Of a DNA stretch of 64,000 nt, positions 8,681 through 16,781 are shown piece by piece. The translations under genes and the position numbers were made by a program. The stretch covers positions 29,140 to 93,139 of the forward strand of contig MIBJ01000045.1 in the NCBI GenBank assembly GCA_001829495.1, in the 5' to 3' direction. Below the pieces are notes generated by a model. That model had not been told where the DNA came from. It was given only the letters and a program-made list of their open reading frames with translations, and made no database searches. Each line of letters opens with the position of its first letter. Position 1 is the first letter of the stretch. This stretch comes from Spirochaetes bacterium RBG_16_49_21. GTDB taxonomy: Bacteria > Spirochaetota > UBA4802 > UBA5550.

Positions 8681-8982
8681 ATTTTTTTGCCTTCTCTTAA
8701 TATATTGATTCCTATAGGGAAGGTTTTCCTTTTTTCCCATTCGCTCTCATCGTATATAATACTGGCTGAAACCGTGTCGTATTTATTTAAAAAATCTATT
8801 TCAATTTCTCGGATAAGTTTAATGATATCTTTGTTTTTTCTATCCAGAATTATTAAAAAATCATAATCTGATCCCTCATGATGGTCTTCCCGCGCCCTGG
8901 AACCAAACAGCATCACCTCTTTTAAATTGGATGATAACTTTTTTCGCAGCAATGTTGAAAAATATGAAACCGCAGGGTCCAT
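8677..8982 (-). CDS. Minimal nucleotidyltransferase (MntA-type antitoxin candidate)
   Basis: A 101-residue DNA polymerase beta-like minimal nucleotidyltransferase. It carries LFGSRAREDHHEGSDYDFLI, in which GSRAR and the SDYD pair supply the phosphate and metal-binding residues. The ATG at 8982 (MDPAVSYFST) is preferred to an upstream in-frame start because it fits the compact family length. It is translationally coupled to the HEPN gene by a 4-base ATGA overlap, the standard MntA-HepT order. AMPylating antitoxin function is inferred from the family. Confidence 0.75.
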   Translation of the reverse strand: MDPAVSYFSTLLRKKLSSNLKEVMLFGSRAREDHHEGSDYDFLIILDRKNKDIIKLIREIEIDFLNKYDTVSASIIYDESEWEKRKTFPIGINILREGKKI

Positions 8983-9137
8983 CAATATACTCCTGTCGCC
9001 ATCAGCAGGCATTTAATTTAAGTAAACTATTGCACAGATTAAACATTCTGTCAAGAAAGTAACCGGTCGGAATAAATACCTTGACGTATAATCTGAAAAC
9101 CTCTATGCAATCAATCAAAATGCCGGGAGGTATAAGC

Positions 9138-9227
9138 ATGTTAGATAAAGCCGGACCGGTTGTTGCTCGAAGCAGCTTTGCATTTAAGGTTCTTGAGTAC
9201 TTGAAGGGCGCTGATGCCGGCATTTAA
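9138..9227 (+). CDS. Possible 29-residue peptide
   Basis: An ATG preceded by GGGAGG at seven bases spacing opens a 29-codon frame encoding a peptide starting MLDKAGPVV and ending LKGADAGI. It lies alone in the 362-base gap between the MntA-type gene and gatA-aspS, on the same strand as the latter. No homology is recognised. The good ribosome-binding site is the only support, so it may be chance. Confidence 0.25.
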   Translation: MLDKAGPVVARSSFAFKVLEYLKGADAGI

Positions 9228-9285
9228 AATAGGATATGAAGAGTGTAAAAAACCAAAATTTAACGGATACGCCGCAAAACTCATA

Positions 9286-9311
9286 TTGACACTTATACCG
9301 ACCATTATAAT
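9286..9311 (+). promoter_or_regulatory. Possible promoter for gatA-aspS
   Basis: TTGACA (9286-9291) and TATAAT (9306-9311) are both perfect hexamers, but only 14 bases separate them, shorter than the usual 16-18. They lie 34-59 bases upstream of the ATG at 9345. Either a non-standard promoter or one real box with a different partner. Confidence 0.35.
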
Positions 9312-9344
9312 TATGACAACATTTAGTATTACCATATATCCATT

Positions 9345-12233
9345 ATGACCGAACTGCTAGACAAAACTTCCGAACAGATCGTGGATCTGCTTCAAAAGAG
9401 GGAGCTCTCTTGCGTGGAGCTCATGCGCCATTGCCGGGAGCTCAGGGAAAAATACGACCCGGTGCTGGGGAGCTTTATATCAACGTATCCGCGGGAAGAC
9501 CTTGTCAAACTCGCCGGGGAAAGCGACGGCCGCAGAAGCAGGGGCGAACAGAAGAGCCTGATCGACGGCATCCCGGTTGCGGTGAAGGACGTCATCCATT
9601 CCCGGGGAATCCCGACCACCTGTGCGTCAAGGATCCTCGCCGGCTACCTCCCCCCGTTCGACGCAACCGCCGTGGCGCGCATCAGGCAGGCGGGCGGCAT
9701 CGTCATCGGCAAGACGAACTGCGACGAATTCGCCATGGGCTCGACCTGCGAGAATTCATCCGTGCAGATAACCCGGAACCCCTGGGATACCGCCCGCGTG
9801 CCGGGCGGCTCCTCAGGCGGCTCTGCCGCCGCCGTGTCGGCCGGCATGGTGCCCCTGGCTCTGGGGAGCGACACCGGGGGCTCCATACGCCAGCCTGCCG
9901 CGTTCTGCGGCATCGCGGGGCTCAAGCCCACGTACGGGCTCGTGTCCCGCTACGGCCTGGTGGCATACGCTTCCTCCCTTGACCAGATCGGGCCGATGGC
10001 CCGCGACGCGTACGGGTGCGGCCTTTTGCTCAGCATAATAAGCGGATTCGACAGCCGCGACTCCACCTCGCTTTCCCCGCCCGCAAGGGACTACACCGGC
10101 GCATTAAACCGCGGCATTCGGGGAATGCGGTTCGCCGTTCTGCCGGAGCTTTTCCAGGAGGGCGTATCCCCCCTGATGCGGGAGCAGTTCGAGGACTCGC
10201 TCATGCTCCTCACCCGCCTCGGCGCTTCAGTGGAACCCTCACCCATGCCCTCGCTCCACTTCGCCATCTCCGCCTACTATTTCATCGCCTGCGCGGAGGC
10301 GGCCTCAAACCTGTCCCGCTACGACGGCGTGAAGTACGGATACCGGAGCGGAAGCCTGCGCGACTACCAGGAGATGCTCTTCACCACCCGCTCGCAGGGA
10401 TTCGGGCGGGAGGTGAAAAAGCGGATTCTCCTGGGAAACTTCGTGCTCTCCTCCGGCTACTATGACGAGTATTACCGCACCGCGCTCAAGGCAAGGGCCT
10501 TCATCAGGGACGACATGATGAAGCTGCTCGCCTCCTTCGACGCCATCGCGCTCCCGTCGACCCCGGATATCGCCTTCCCGCTGGGCGAGAGCGTCACCGA
10601 CCCGATGAAGATTTACCTCTCGGACGTGACCACGGTAATAGCGAACCTGGCCGGGCTGCCGGCCCTGTCCATACCCTCCGGCGCGGTTCACGGTATGCCG
10701 GTCGGGCTTCAGCTTATCGGGAGGCCGCTTGACGAGGAGCGGCTCCTCCAGATGGCCGGGGCGTTCGAGCGGGAGCGCACGGCCGCGTTCATTCCGCCGC
10801 TTGATAAGATCCTCGACAACGGCGCGGCCTTAGCGGCGGCAGTATCGCATCAGGAATCGTACAGCGCGGACCGGACGATGCCGGCCTACACGCCCGAATA
10901 TATCAGGAAGATATCGGAATCGTATATGCGCGATAGGGAAGCCTCCGCACGGGTCTTCTGCAGCGGGCTCGCGGAACTGGTGGGCCGGAGGGTCACGATC
11001 GCCGGCTGGATCCACCGGAAGAAGAGCCTGGGCGGCATCGAATTCTACGAGCTCCGCGACCTCACCGGGTTCACCCAGCTCGTGCTGGAGGGGGGAGCCC
11101 CGGACGAGCGCATCAACCTCGAGACCGTGCTTGAGGCAACCGGTATCGTCACCAGGGAGGAGCGGAGTCCTTTTAACGGCATCGAGATCAAAGTCGAAAA
11201 TGTAAAAATACTGGGAAAGGCGGACTCAAACCTGCCCATACCCGTAAACCGGCCCCTTGCCAACGTGACCCTGCCCGCGGTACTGGATAACCGGGTCGTT
11301 GCGGTCAGGAACCCCGAGGTGCTCAATACCTTCAGACTCCAGGCCGAGATCGTGAGGCTTTTTTCCGAATATCTCCGCGATCGTAATTTTACCGAAATCA
11401 AGACGCCCAAGATCATCTCCTCAGGCACCGAGGGCGGCACGAATATATTCAAGGTCATGTATTTCGGCCGTACCGCGTATCTTGCCCAATCCCCGCAGTT
11501 CTACAAACAGATCATGGTCGGCAGCGGGCTTGAGCGGGTGTTTGAGGTCGGCCCGGTGTTCCGCGCCGAGCACCACGATACGATCCGGCACCTGAACGAG
11601 TACGTGAGCATGGACTTCGAGATGGGGTTCATCCGCGATGAGCAGGATGTCATTGACCTGCACGAGGAACTGCTCCGGCACCTGTTCGCCGGGCTTAAAG
11701 AACGCGGCCGTGAATTATTCGACGAGGGATCAGCCATGCCCCCGTTCCCGGACCGTATCCCCCGCATCCACTATCTCGAGGCGCTTGAGATCATCGGATC
11801 AGCGGGCGGCGGGCTTGAGGACGGAGACATATCCCCGATGGGAGAAAAAATCCTGTGCGATCATTTTGAAAAAAAGGAAAATTCCCTGTTCGTATACGTG
11901 GTCGGGTATCCGATAAAAAAAAGGCCCCTGTACACCATGCCGGACGAGCGCGTGCCGGGCTATACCCGGAGCTTCGATCTTCTCTACCGGGGCATAGAGA
12001 TCACCACCGGCGGCCAGCGCATCCACGACTATCAGATGCTTCGGGAAAACATGCTGGCTTTCGGATGCAACCCGTCTGAATTCAGGCACTATCTGGAGAC
12101 CTTCAAGTACGGGATGCCGCCGCACGGCGGACTGGGCATGGGGCTTGAACGGCTCACCATGAAGATCATGGATCTGAAAAACATACGGGAAGCGAGTCTG
12201 TTCCCGCGGGATATCAACAGGATAACTCCGTAA
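9345..12233 (+). CDS. GatA-AspRS fusion (amidotransferase subunit A joined to aspartyl-tRNA synthetase)
   Basis: One 962-residue chain. Residues 1 to ~486 are a full GatA amidase: Lys81 in AVKD, Ser156 in PGGSSGGS and Ser180 in GSDTGGS reproduce the spacing of the amidase catalytic triad that releases ammonia from Gln/Asn. A linker of about 45 residues follows. Residues ~535 to 962 are a complete archaeal-type class II aspartyl-tRNA synthetase: OB-fold anticodon domain (GWIHRKKSLGG), motif 1 near 684-690, flipping loop AQSPQFYKQ, motif 2 FRAEHHDTIRHLNE, and motif 3 GLGMGLERL. His557 and Pro609 align with residues that mark non-discriminating AspRS enzymes, which also charge tRNA-Asn. The natural partner, GatC-GatB, follows. 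The frame is continuous with no internal stop. Confidence 0.93.
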   Translation: MTELLDKTSEQIVDLLQKRELSCVELMRHCRELREKYDPVLGSFISTYPREDLVKLAGESDGRRSRGEQKSLIDGIPVAVKDVIHSRGIPTTCASRILAGYLPPFDATAVARIRQAGGIVIGKTNCDEFAMGSTCENSSVQITRNPWDTARVPGGSSGGSAAAVSAGMVPLALGSDTGGSIRQPAAFCGIAGLKPTYGLVSRYGLVAYASSLDQIGPMARDAYGCGLLLSIISGFDSRDSTSLSPPARDYTGALNRGIRGMRFAVLPELFQEGVSPLMREQFEDSLMLLTRLGASVEPSPMPSLHFAISAYYFIACAEAASNLSRYDGVKYGYRSGSLRDYQEMLFTTRSQGFGREVKKRILLGNFVLSSGYYDEYYRTALKARAFIRDDMMKLLASFDAIALPSTPDIAFPLGESVTDPMKIYLSDVTTVIANLAGLPALSIPSGAVHGMPVGLQLIGRPLDEERLLQMAGAFERERTAAFIPPLDKILDNGAALAAAVSHQESYSADRTMPAYTPEYIRKISESYMRDREASARVFCSGLAELVGRRVTIAGWIHRKKSLGGIEFYELRDLTGFTQLVLEGGAPDERINLETVLEATGIVTREERSPFNGIEIKVENVKILGKADSNLPIPVNRPLANVTLPAVLDNRVVAVRNPEVLNTFRLQAEIVRLFSEYLRDRNFTEIKTPKIISSGTEGGTNIFKVMYFGRTAYLAQSPQFYKQIMVGSGLERVFEVGPVFRAEHHDTIRHLNEYVSMDFEMGFIRDEQDVIDLHEELLRHLFAGLKERGRELFDEGSAMPPFPDRIPRIHYLEALEIIGSAGGGLEDGDISPMGEKILCDHFEKKENSLFVYVVGYPIKKRPLYTMPDERVPGYTRSFDLLYRGIEITTGGQRIHDYQMLRENMLAFGCNPSEFRHYLETFKYGMPPHGGLGMGLERLTMKIMDLKNIREASLFPRDINRITP

Positions 12234-12240
12234 AATGCGG

Positions 12241-12384
12241 CCCCCCGTCCCCCGCAGGGGGCGCGCTCAATCGGACTTTGTTCGTAATAATAAGTATCTT
12301 GATAAAAGGCTATATGAAAGGAAATTTCCGGATGGATCCAAAAAACATGTCGTTGCGTGCCCCCTCAGGGGGACAGGGGGGTCT
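12241..12384. repeat. G/C-run inverted-repeat element between gatA-aspS and gatCB
   Basis: The left end CCCCCCGTCCCCCGCAGGGG and the right end (its near-complement, finishing GGGGACAGGGGGGTCT) flank about 85 bases of ordinary sequence. The right end stops seven bases before the gatCB ATG, so the element supplies nearly the entire leader of that gene. Same family as 35192-35288. Confidence 0.75.
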
Positions 12385-12390
12385 TGAGAG

Positions 12391-14160
12391 ATGACAGATA
12401 AAAATTACATCAACATCGACAACCTGATTTCGCTCGGATCCTTCGAGGTGACTGAGGCGGAGAAAAAGGAGTTTGAGGCGGAGCTTGCGGATTTCCTGGA
12501 ATACGCCCGGGTCATAAAAAGCGCGCCGCAGCACCTGGCCCCTGCCAGCCACGCGGTGGAAAAGGAGCAGCTTTTCCGCAGCGATGCAATCGAGCCGAAC
12601 CAGTATTTAGAGACGCTGCTGCGGAACGCGCCCGCACTGCAGGGAACCAGCTACCTGGTGCCGCCCCTGGCGGGAGGCGCAGGCACCGACGAGGAGCGCA
12701 GGGCTGAAGCGGTCAAGGGAAAAGACGCCGTCTACGAGGTCGTGATCGGCCTTGAGGTGCACGCCCAGCTCAACACGAAAAGCAAGCTCTTCTGCTCCTG
12801 CCCCACCCTGTTCGGGAGCGACCCCAACAGCAACACCTGTCCGGTCTGCACCGGCCAGCCGGGCGCCCTGCCGGTACTCAACACGGAGGCGGTCCGCATG
12901 GCAGTCATGGCGGGACTGGCGATGAACAGCACCATAAACAAGCGATCACTGTTCGCACGGAAAAATTACTTCTACCCCGATCTGCCCAAGGGTTATCAGA
13001 TATCGCAGTTTGAGGAGCCCGTGTGCACCGGCGGATCGGTTGAGATCGAGCATAAGGGAAAAATCAATAAAATCCGGCTCAACCGCATCCATATCGAGGA
13101 GGACGCGGGCAAGCTGGTTCACGTGGGAGCGCCGGGAATATGGGGCTCCAAGGCGAGCGCGGTGGATTACAACCGATCGAGCGTCCCGCTCATCGAAATC
13201 GTCACCGAGCCGGACCTGTCGTCCCCGGATGAGGCGCGCGAGTTCATGATCATACTCAGGGCGATTCTGGTGTCCCTGGGGATCTCCTCAGGGAACATGG
13301 AGGAGGGAAATCTGCGCTGCGACGCGAACATCTCCGTCAGGGAGAAGGGCGACGCGAAGCTCGGCGTGAAGGTGGAGATCAAAAACATGAACTCCCTCAA
13401 GGCGATCGAGCGGGCGCTTGCCTACGAGACCGCGCGGCTTGAGCAGATGAAGCGCGCCGGCGTGCCGATCGAGCAGGAGACGCGGCTTTGGGACGAAAGC
13501 GGCCAGAAGACGTACGGCATGCGGACCAAGGAGGAGTCGCACGACTACCGCTATTTCCCGGACCCGGACCTTCTGCCCCTGGAGATCGGCGAGGCATGGA
13601 TAAAGGGCCTGAAGAAAACGATCCCGCCGCTGCCGCTGGAGCGGAAGAAGCGTTATGAGAAGTCGCATTCCCTCGCCGAATCAGAGGCGCGTCTGCTCAT
13701 GGTCAATCCCGGCTATGCCGATTTTTTCGATAAGGCGCTCGGCTCATACGATAATCCGCGCAACCTTGCCAACTGGATATTCTCTGAGCTCTTGTCGTAT
13801 GAAAGCGACTTCAGCCGCATTCACATCGACCCCGCGGACTTCTCACGCTTCCTGAAAAAAATCGACTCCGGCGAGATAAGCGGCAGGATCGGCAAGGAGA
13901 TGCTCAAGAAGGCCTTTACCGAGAAAAAAGGGTTGATGGAGATAATAGAACGGGAGGGGGTAAAGCAGATTACCGACTCGGCTGCTATAGAAAAAGCGGT
14001 GGATGAAGTTCTCCGCAGCAATAAGAAGCAGGCTGAAGAATATCAGAGCGGCAAGAGCAAAGTCCTCGGTTACCTGGTCGGCGAGGTGATGAAGGCCACC
14101 AGGGGGAAAGCAAACCCGGGGATGGTGAACGAGATGATCAGGAAAAAGCTGGGGAAATGA
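12391..14160 (+). CDS. GatC-GatB fusion of tRNA-dependent amidotransferase
   Basis: A 589-residue fusion. Residues 1 to ~93 are GatC, recognisable by its C-terminal pattern LFRSD...LLRNAPALQG..YLVPP; GatC clamps GatA to GatB. From residue ~113 a full GatB follows, starting YEVVIGLEVHAQLNTKSKLF, with the zinc-site cysteines at 135, 137, 150 and 153 (CSC...CPVC), the ARKNYFYPDLPKGYQISQ motif of the kinase active site, and a C-terminal YqeY-like helical tail with GKANPGMVNEMI. GatB activates Asp or Glu on tRNA by phosphorylation and receives ammonia from GatA. With the upstream GatA-AspRS chain, the whole complex is encoded by two genes. A G/C-run repeat separates them. Confidence 0.94.
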   Translation: MTDKNYINIDNLISLGSFEVTEAEKKEFEAELADFLEYARVIKSAPQHLAPASHAVEKEQLFRSDAIEPNQYLETLLRNAPALQGTSYLVPPLAGGAGTDEERRAEAVKGKDAVYEVVIGLEVHAQLNTKSKLFCSCPTLFGSDPNSNTCPVCTGQPGALPVLNTEAVRMAVMAGLAMNSTINKRSLFARKNYFYPDLPKGYQISQFEEPVCTGGSVEIEHKGKINKIRLNRIHIEEDAGKLVHVGAPGIWGSKASAVDYNRSSVPLIEIVTEPDLSSPDEAREFMIILRAILVSLGISSGNMEEGNLRCDANISVREKGDAKLGVKVEIKNMNSLKAIERALAYETARLEQMKRAGVPIEQETRLWDESGQKTYGMRTKEESHDYRYFPDPDLLPLEIGEAWIKGLKKTIPPLPLERKKRYEKSHSLAESEARLLMVNPGYADFFDKALGSYDNPRNLANWIFSELLSYESDFSRIHIDPADFSRFLKKIDSGEISGRIGKEMLKKAFTEKKGLMEIIEREGVKQITDSAAIEKAVDEVLRSNKKQAEEYQSGKSKVLGYLVGEVMKATRGKANPGMVNEMIRKKLGK

Positions 14161-14163
14161 ATA

Positions 14164-15153
14164 TCATTTCAACGCATTCCCGATCCAGGTAAAAGCAAAA
14201 TCAAGCGGCAACGATACGGAGATGCCGTACGACCATCGGTATCTTTCCCTGACCGGCGAGGCGATCAAGAGAACAGCCGGCACGACCTGGTTGTTTCCCA
14301 GGTGGAGTCCGATATCGTCGACCTTTGCATAGCGCGCCAGGAAGCTCACCGAGAACAGGCCGAAGCAGAGGCCCCCGCCGAAATATAACTTCGAAAATAT
14401 ATTTTTTGATAATTCAAAAGCTAAGTCCACGTGAATCAATGTATGAATATTTTTAAAAAGAACACGAAAATAATCATTAAAATTGTAGGAATAATTTGAG
14501 GGGAACAGCATATCCGGCTTGAACCCGAAAGGATAGATCGATCCGATAAACACCGCATTATATTCCTTGATGCTTTTTTTAGTGATCAGGCCATACGAGC
14601 CGGTAAACGGCGGCTCGCCGGGGAGCGGCTTAACGCTGTAGAAATTCGCTCTCATGAGCGGGATGAAGAATCCCACGTGTGCGCCGAGATAATATACGAT
14701 ACTCGTTGTGCAGGTAAAAGCGGAAATGGACACGCCCTTTTTTCTCTCTTCAAAATCTTTTTCAGTATATCTGGTTATTGCAACATTATATCTGGTGCCC
14801 GAGCGGTCCAGGTTTATTACTATTTTTTCCTTCCCTTCTTTCGCCGGCATAAGGAATTTTTCCTCAGTCTTTCCGGTAAATACCGGTATGACCTCATATT
14901 CGATCCTGCTTTTCACGATCTTATAGAGATATTTGTACGGCCGCAGCGGGTCATTTATAATCTCCACGATAATCCGGTCTCCCTTTTCGAATTTGATATT
15001 TGCTTGTACGAGCTTGTCGTATATCGAGTCCGGATCTCCTTTGATAGTTCCGTTGGAATCGATAACCACGGTATAATCCCGCGCCAGGATTGCCTTAACA
15101 GAAAAAAGACAAAGGAAAACAGCGGTCGCAAAAATAATTCTTTTGAACTTCAT
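14164..15153 (-). CDS. Exported protein of unknown function
   Basis: A 329-residue product with a clear signal peptide: MKFKR, a hydrophobic FATAVFLCLF segment, then cleavage near KAILA-RD. The start at 15153 has AGGAGGG four bases before the ATG; the longer open frame lacks such a site. The mature part is rich in Tyr, Phe and Gly, with alternating hydrophobic stretches in its second half (GAHVGFFIPLM, LYFGGGLCFGLFSV, WSYGISVSLPLDFAF) and an aromatic-rich C-terminus, so an outer-membrane barrel-like protein is possible. No family is recognised. It converges with gatCB, leaving three bases between the stop codons. Confidence 0.7.
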   Translation of the reverse strand: MKFKRIIFATAVFLCLFSVKAILARDYTVVIDSNGTIKGDPDSIYDKLVQANIKFEKGDRIIVEIINDPLRPYKYLYKIVKSRIEYEVIPVFTGKTEEKFLMPAKEGKEKIVINLDRSGTRYNVAITRYTEKDFEERKKGVSISAFTCTTSIVYYLGAHVGFFIPLMRANFYSVKPLPGEPPFTGSYGLITKKSIKEYNAVFIGSIYPFGFKPDMLFPSNYSYNFNDYFRVLFKNIHTLIHVDLAFELSKNIFSKLYFGGGLCFGLFSVSFLARYAKVDDIGLHLGNNQVVPAVLLIASPVRERYRWSYGISVSLPLDFAFTWIGNALK

Positions 15154-15192
15154 ATACCCTCCTCTCAACGCTTTATAAAAAGTCGTGATATA

Positions 15193-15345
15193 TTCTCGCA
15201 AAGGCGCAAAGACGCAAAGATTTTTTGATCTGAGTGCGCAGCACCAAGCCCCTAAATCTCTCATACGGGGGGGATGAGGCTAGCAACCGCACAATATTCT
15301 CCCTTTGCGACTTAGCATCTTTGCGAGAGATAACTAAGCAGTTAC
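15193..15345. repeat. Dispersed repeat with CTCGCAAAG-type ends
   Basis: The left end reads TTCTCGCAAAGGCGCAAAG and the right end is its near-complement, CTTTGCGACTTAGCATCTTTG then CGAGAGATAACTAAGCAGTTAC. The right end shares the GTAACT / CTCGCAAAG signature with 50934-51111 and with the left flank at 26909. No gene lies in it. Confidence 0.7.
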
Positions 15346-15346
15346 T

Positions 15347-16090
15347 TTAAGAATTTTCCATATTTCCCGGGCCCTCCCGGTACGCCAGGTGGAGCGCGCA
15401 CACGCCGAAAAGAAAAGTCCGGTATTGCACCCGCCTGAACCCGGCGCTCTCAAGCAGGTCTGAAAGATCGCCGGAAGAATAAAAGTTAATGGCGGAATGG
15501 GCCAGGTATTTATATGCCGCCCCGCGGCCCGAGATCAACCCGGCCAGGAAGGATACCGCCGTTCTCATGTACCAATGAAACAAGAGCCTCACCAGAGGCG
15601 AGCGCGGCCGGCTCGTTTCCACAATGACGAGCTTTCCGCCGGGCGAAAGCACTCTCAATATCTCCGATAAGTATTTGTCCCGCTCCCTGTTTTTATAAAC
15701 GAGGTTGCGGAAGGCAAAGGCGATGCCGATTGCGTCGAACGAGCCCTCCCGGAAGGGAAGCTTTCCTACGTCTCCCAGGACGAACCCGACCCTTTGCCCG
15801 GGAGCAACGAATTTCAAACGACCCTCAAGAAGCATGGGTAAGCTGAAATCAACGGCCGCAATATGCATTCCGGGACGGGCCTGCCCCGCCATTGAAAGCG
15901 CCAGGTCGCCCGTTCCGGTGCATAGGTCAAGCACCAGCCTCGGATTTTCCCGCATGCATTCTTTTGCGGCGATTTTGCGCCACGCCTGGTCGAGCCGAAG
16001 GGTAAAGAGCCGGTTGATGAGATCGTAGGTGGCCGGCACCTCTGAGAACATCTTCTGGAGCGGCCGTGCCGCGCGGGAATCAGCAGCCAA
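15347..16090 (-). CDS. ubiE: Demethylmenaquinone/ubiquinone methyltransferase
   Basis: C-methyltransferase of quinone biosynthesis (MenG/UbiE), converting demethylmenaquinone to menaquinone at the membrane. The 247-residue protein starts with the family pattern MFSEVPATYDLINRLFTL, then SAM-binding VLDLCTGTGDLAL, GDVGKLPF, and the UbiE signatures AFAFRNL and ARSA-like HSAINFYSSGDL. The start is TTG at 16090, 11 bases inside the end of the upstream gene and without a clear ribosome-binding site, so coupled translation is likely. Menaquinone is the probable product because this appears to be an anaerobic lineage, but the gene alone does not decide it. Confidence 0.93.
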   Translation of the reverse strand: MAADSRAARPLQKMFSEVPATYDLINRLFTLRLDQAWRKIAAKECMRENPRLVLDLCTGTGDLALSMAGQARPGMHIAAVDFSLPMLLEGRLKFVAPGQRVGFVLGDVGKLPFREGSFDAIGIAFAFRNLVYKNRERDKYLSEILRVLSPGGKLVIVETSRPRSPLVRLLFHWYMRTAVSFLAGLISGRGAAYKYLAHSAINFYSSGDLSDLLESAGFRRVQYRTFLFGVCALHLAYREGPGNMENS

Positions 16091-16427
16091 GATTTTTCAG
16101 AAACTCCTTCTTGGAAACATTGTTAGACTCATGGATAAGCCGGCCGTCCCGGTAGTAGCGGACATAGGGTATGATTCCATTTTTCCACTTCGTCTCCTTG
16201 AAATTTTTGAACTCGTCAAAATATTCAACCATATTATAGACAAGCTCATACAGATCAAAATCAAAATCAAGGGAATAGAGCCAGGCCTTCATGGACGTCC
16301 ACTGGGGACACCAGTCCTGCGTCATAACGACAGCGACTCGTGCGTTCGAGGCGGTCACGTCCTCGCCGAACTCACCCGTCTCAATCGCGTGAAACGCCTG
16401 ATCCCGGGAGATTTTTTTTAACTGCAT
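16080..16427 (-). CDS. Thioredoxin-fold protein with a single active-site cysteine
   Basis: A 115-residue protein whose middle reads VAVVMTQDWCPQW, the position of the thioredoxin WCGPC loop, followed by FDLYELVYNM and GIIPYVRYYRDG, where the conserved cis-proline would lie. Only one cysteine remains in the loop, so ordinary dithiol exchange is not possible; a monothiol or structural role is more likely. The ATG at 16427 has AAGGA eight bases upstream. It overlaps ubiE by 11 bases and so shares its transcript. Confidence 0.65.
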   Translation of the reverse strand: MQLKKISRDQAFHAIETGEFGEDVTASNARVAVVMTQDWCPQWTSMKAWLYSLDFDFDLYELVYNMVEYFDEFKNFKETKWKNGIIPYVRYYRDGRLIHESNNVSKKEFLKNLGC

Positions 16428-16781
16428 CGCGGATGTCCTTGGCTCCGGCGAGAATTCTGGTACGATACCCAGTTGATATAATTTAAGAGATTATATTCGA
16501 TTCACGTCAATGATTTTTCACATCCACCTGCCCCCTAATAAGGTTGCATCATACCTCATTTTACTCGAAATTTGATGCACACCCTTAACATGCTTGACTA
16601 TATGAACCCGGAAGGGATCAATTGAAGAGCGACGCCCTGCCCTTGACTTTGAGAAAGGTCAGAGATATAAAATAAAAAATTGTTGTCCTGGTCATGGTCC
16701 CCTTTCTTTAATTGTCCTAACGCGAGGACCCCAAAACCTGCATCCCGCTAGTTTGGGGAATCCGCTTTCGGGAGCGCACTA
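16428..16781. other. Intergenic region between divergent genes
   Basis: No gene is seen in these 354 bases. A TATAAT-like box within GTTGATATAATTT near 16480 and an inverted repeat GCATCA...TGATGC around 16547-16576 are the only visible structures. Promoters for the thioredoxin-like gene (minus) and mtaB (plus) should lie here. Confidence 0.35.

Noticed and set aside
9002-9335. Minus-strand open frames in the gap before gatA-aspS
   Set aside because: Overlapping short frames without ribosome-binding sites or motifs.
10780-10960. Possible frameshift or lost stop between GatA and AspRS
   Set aside because: The joined frame is continuous, codon use does not change and both halves are complete; an assembly artefact cannot be excluded but nothing shows it.
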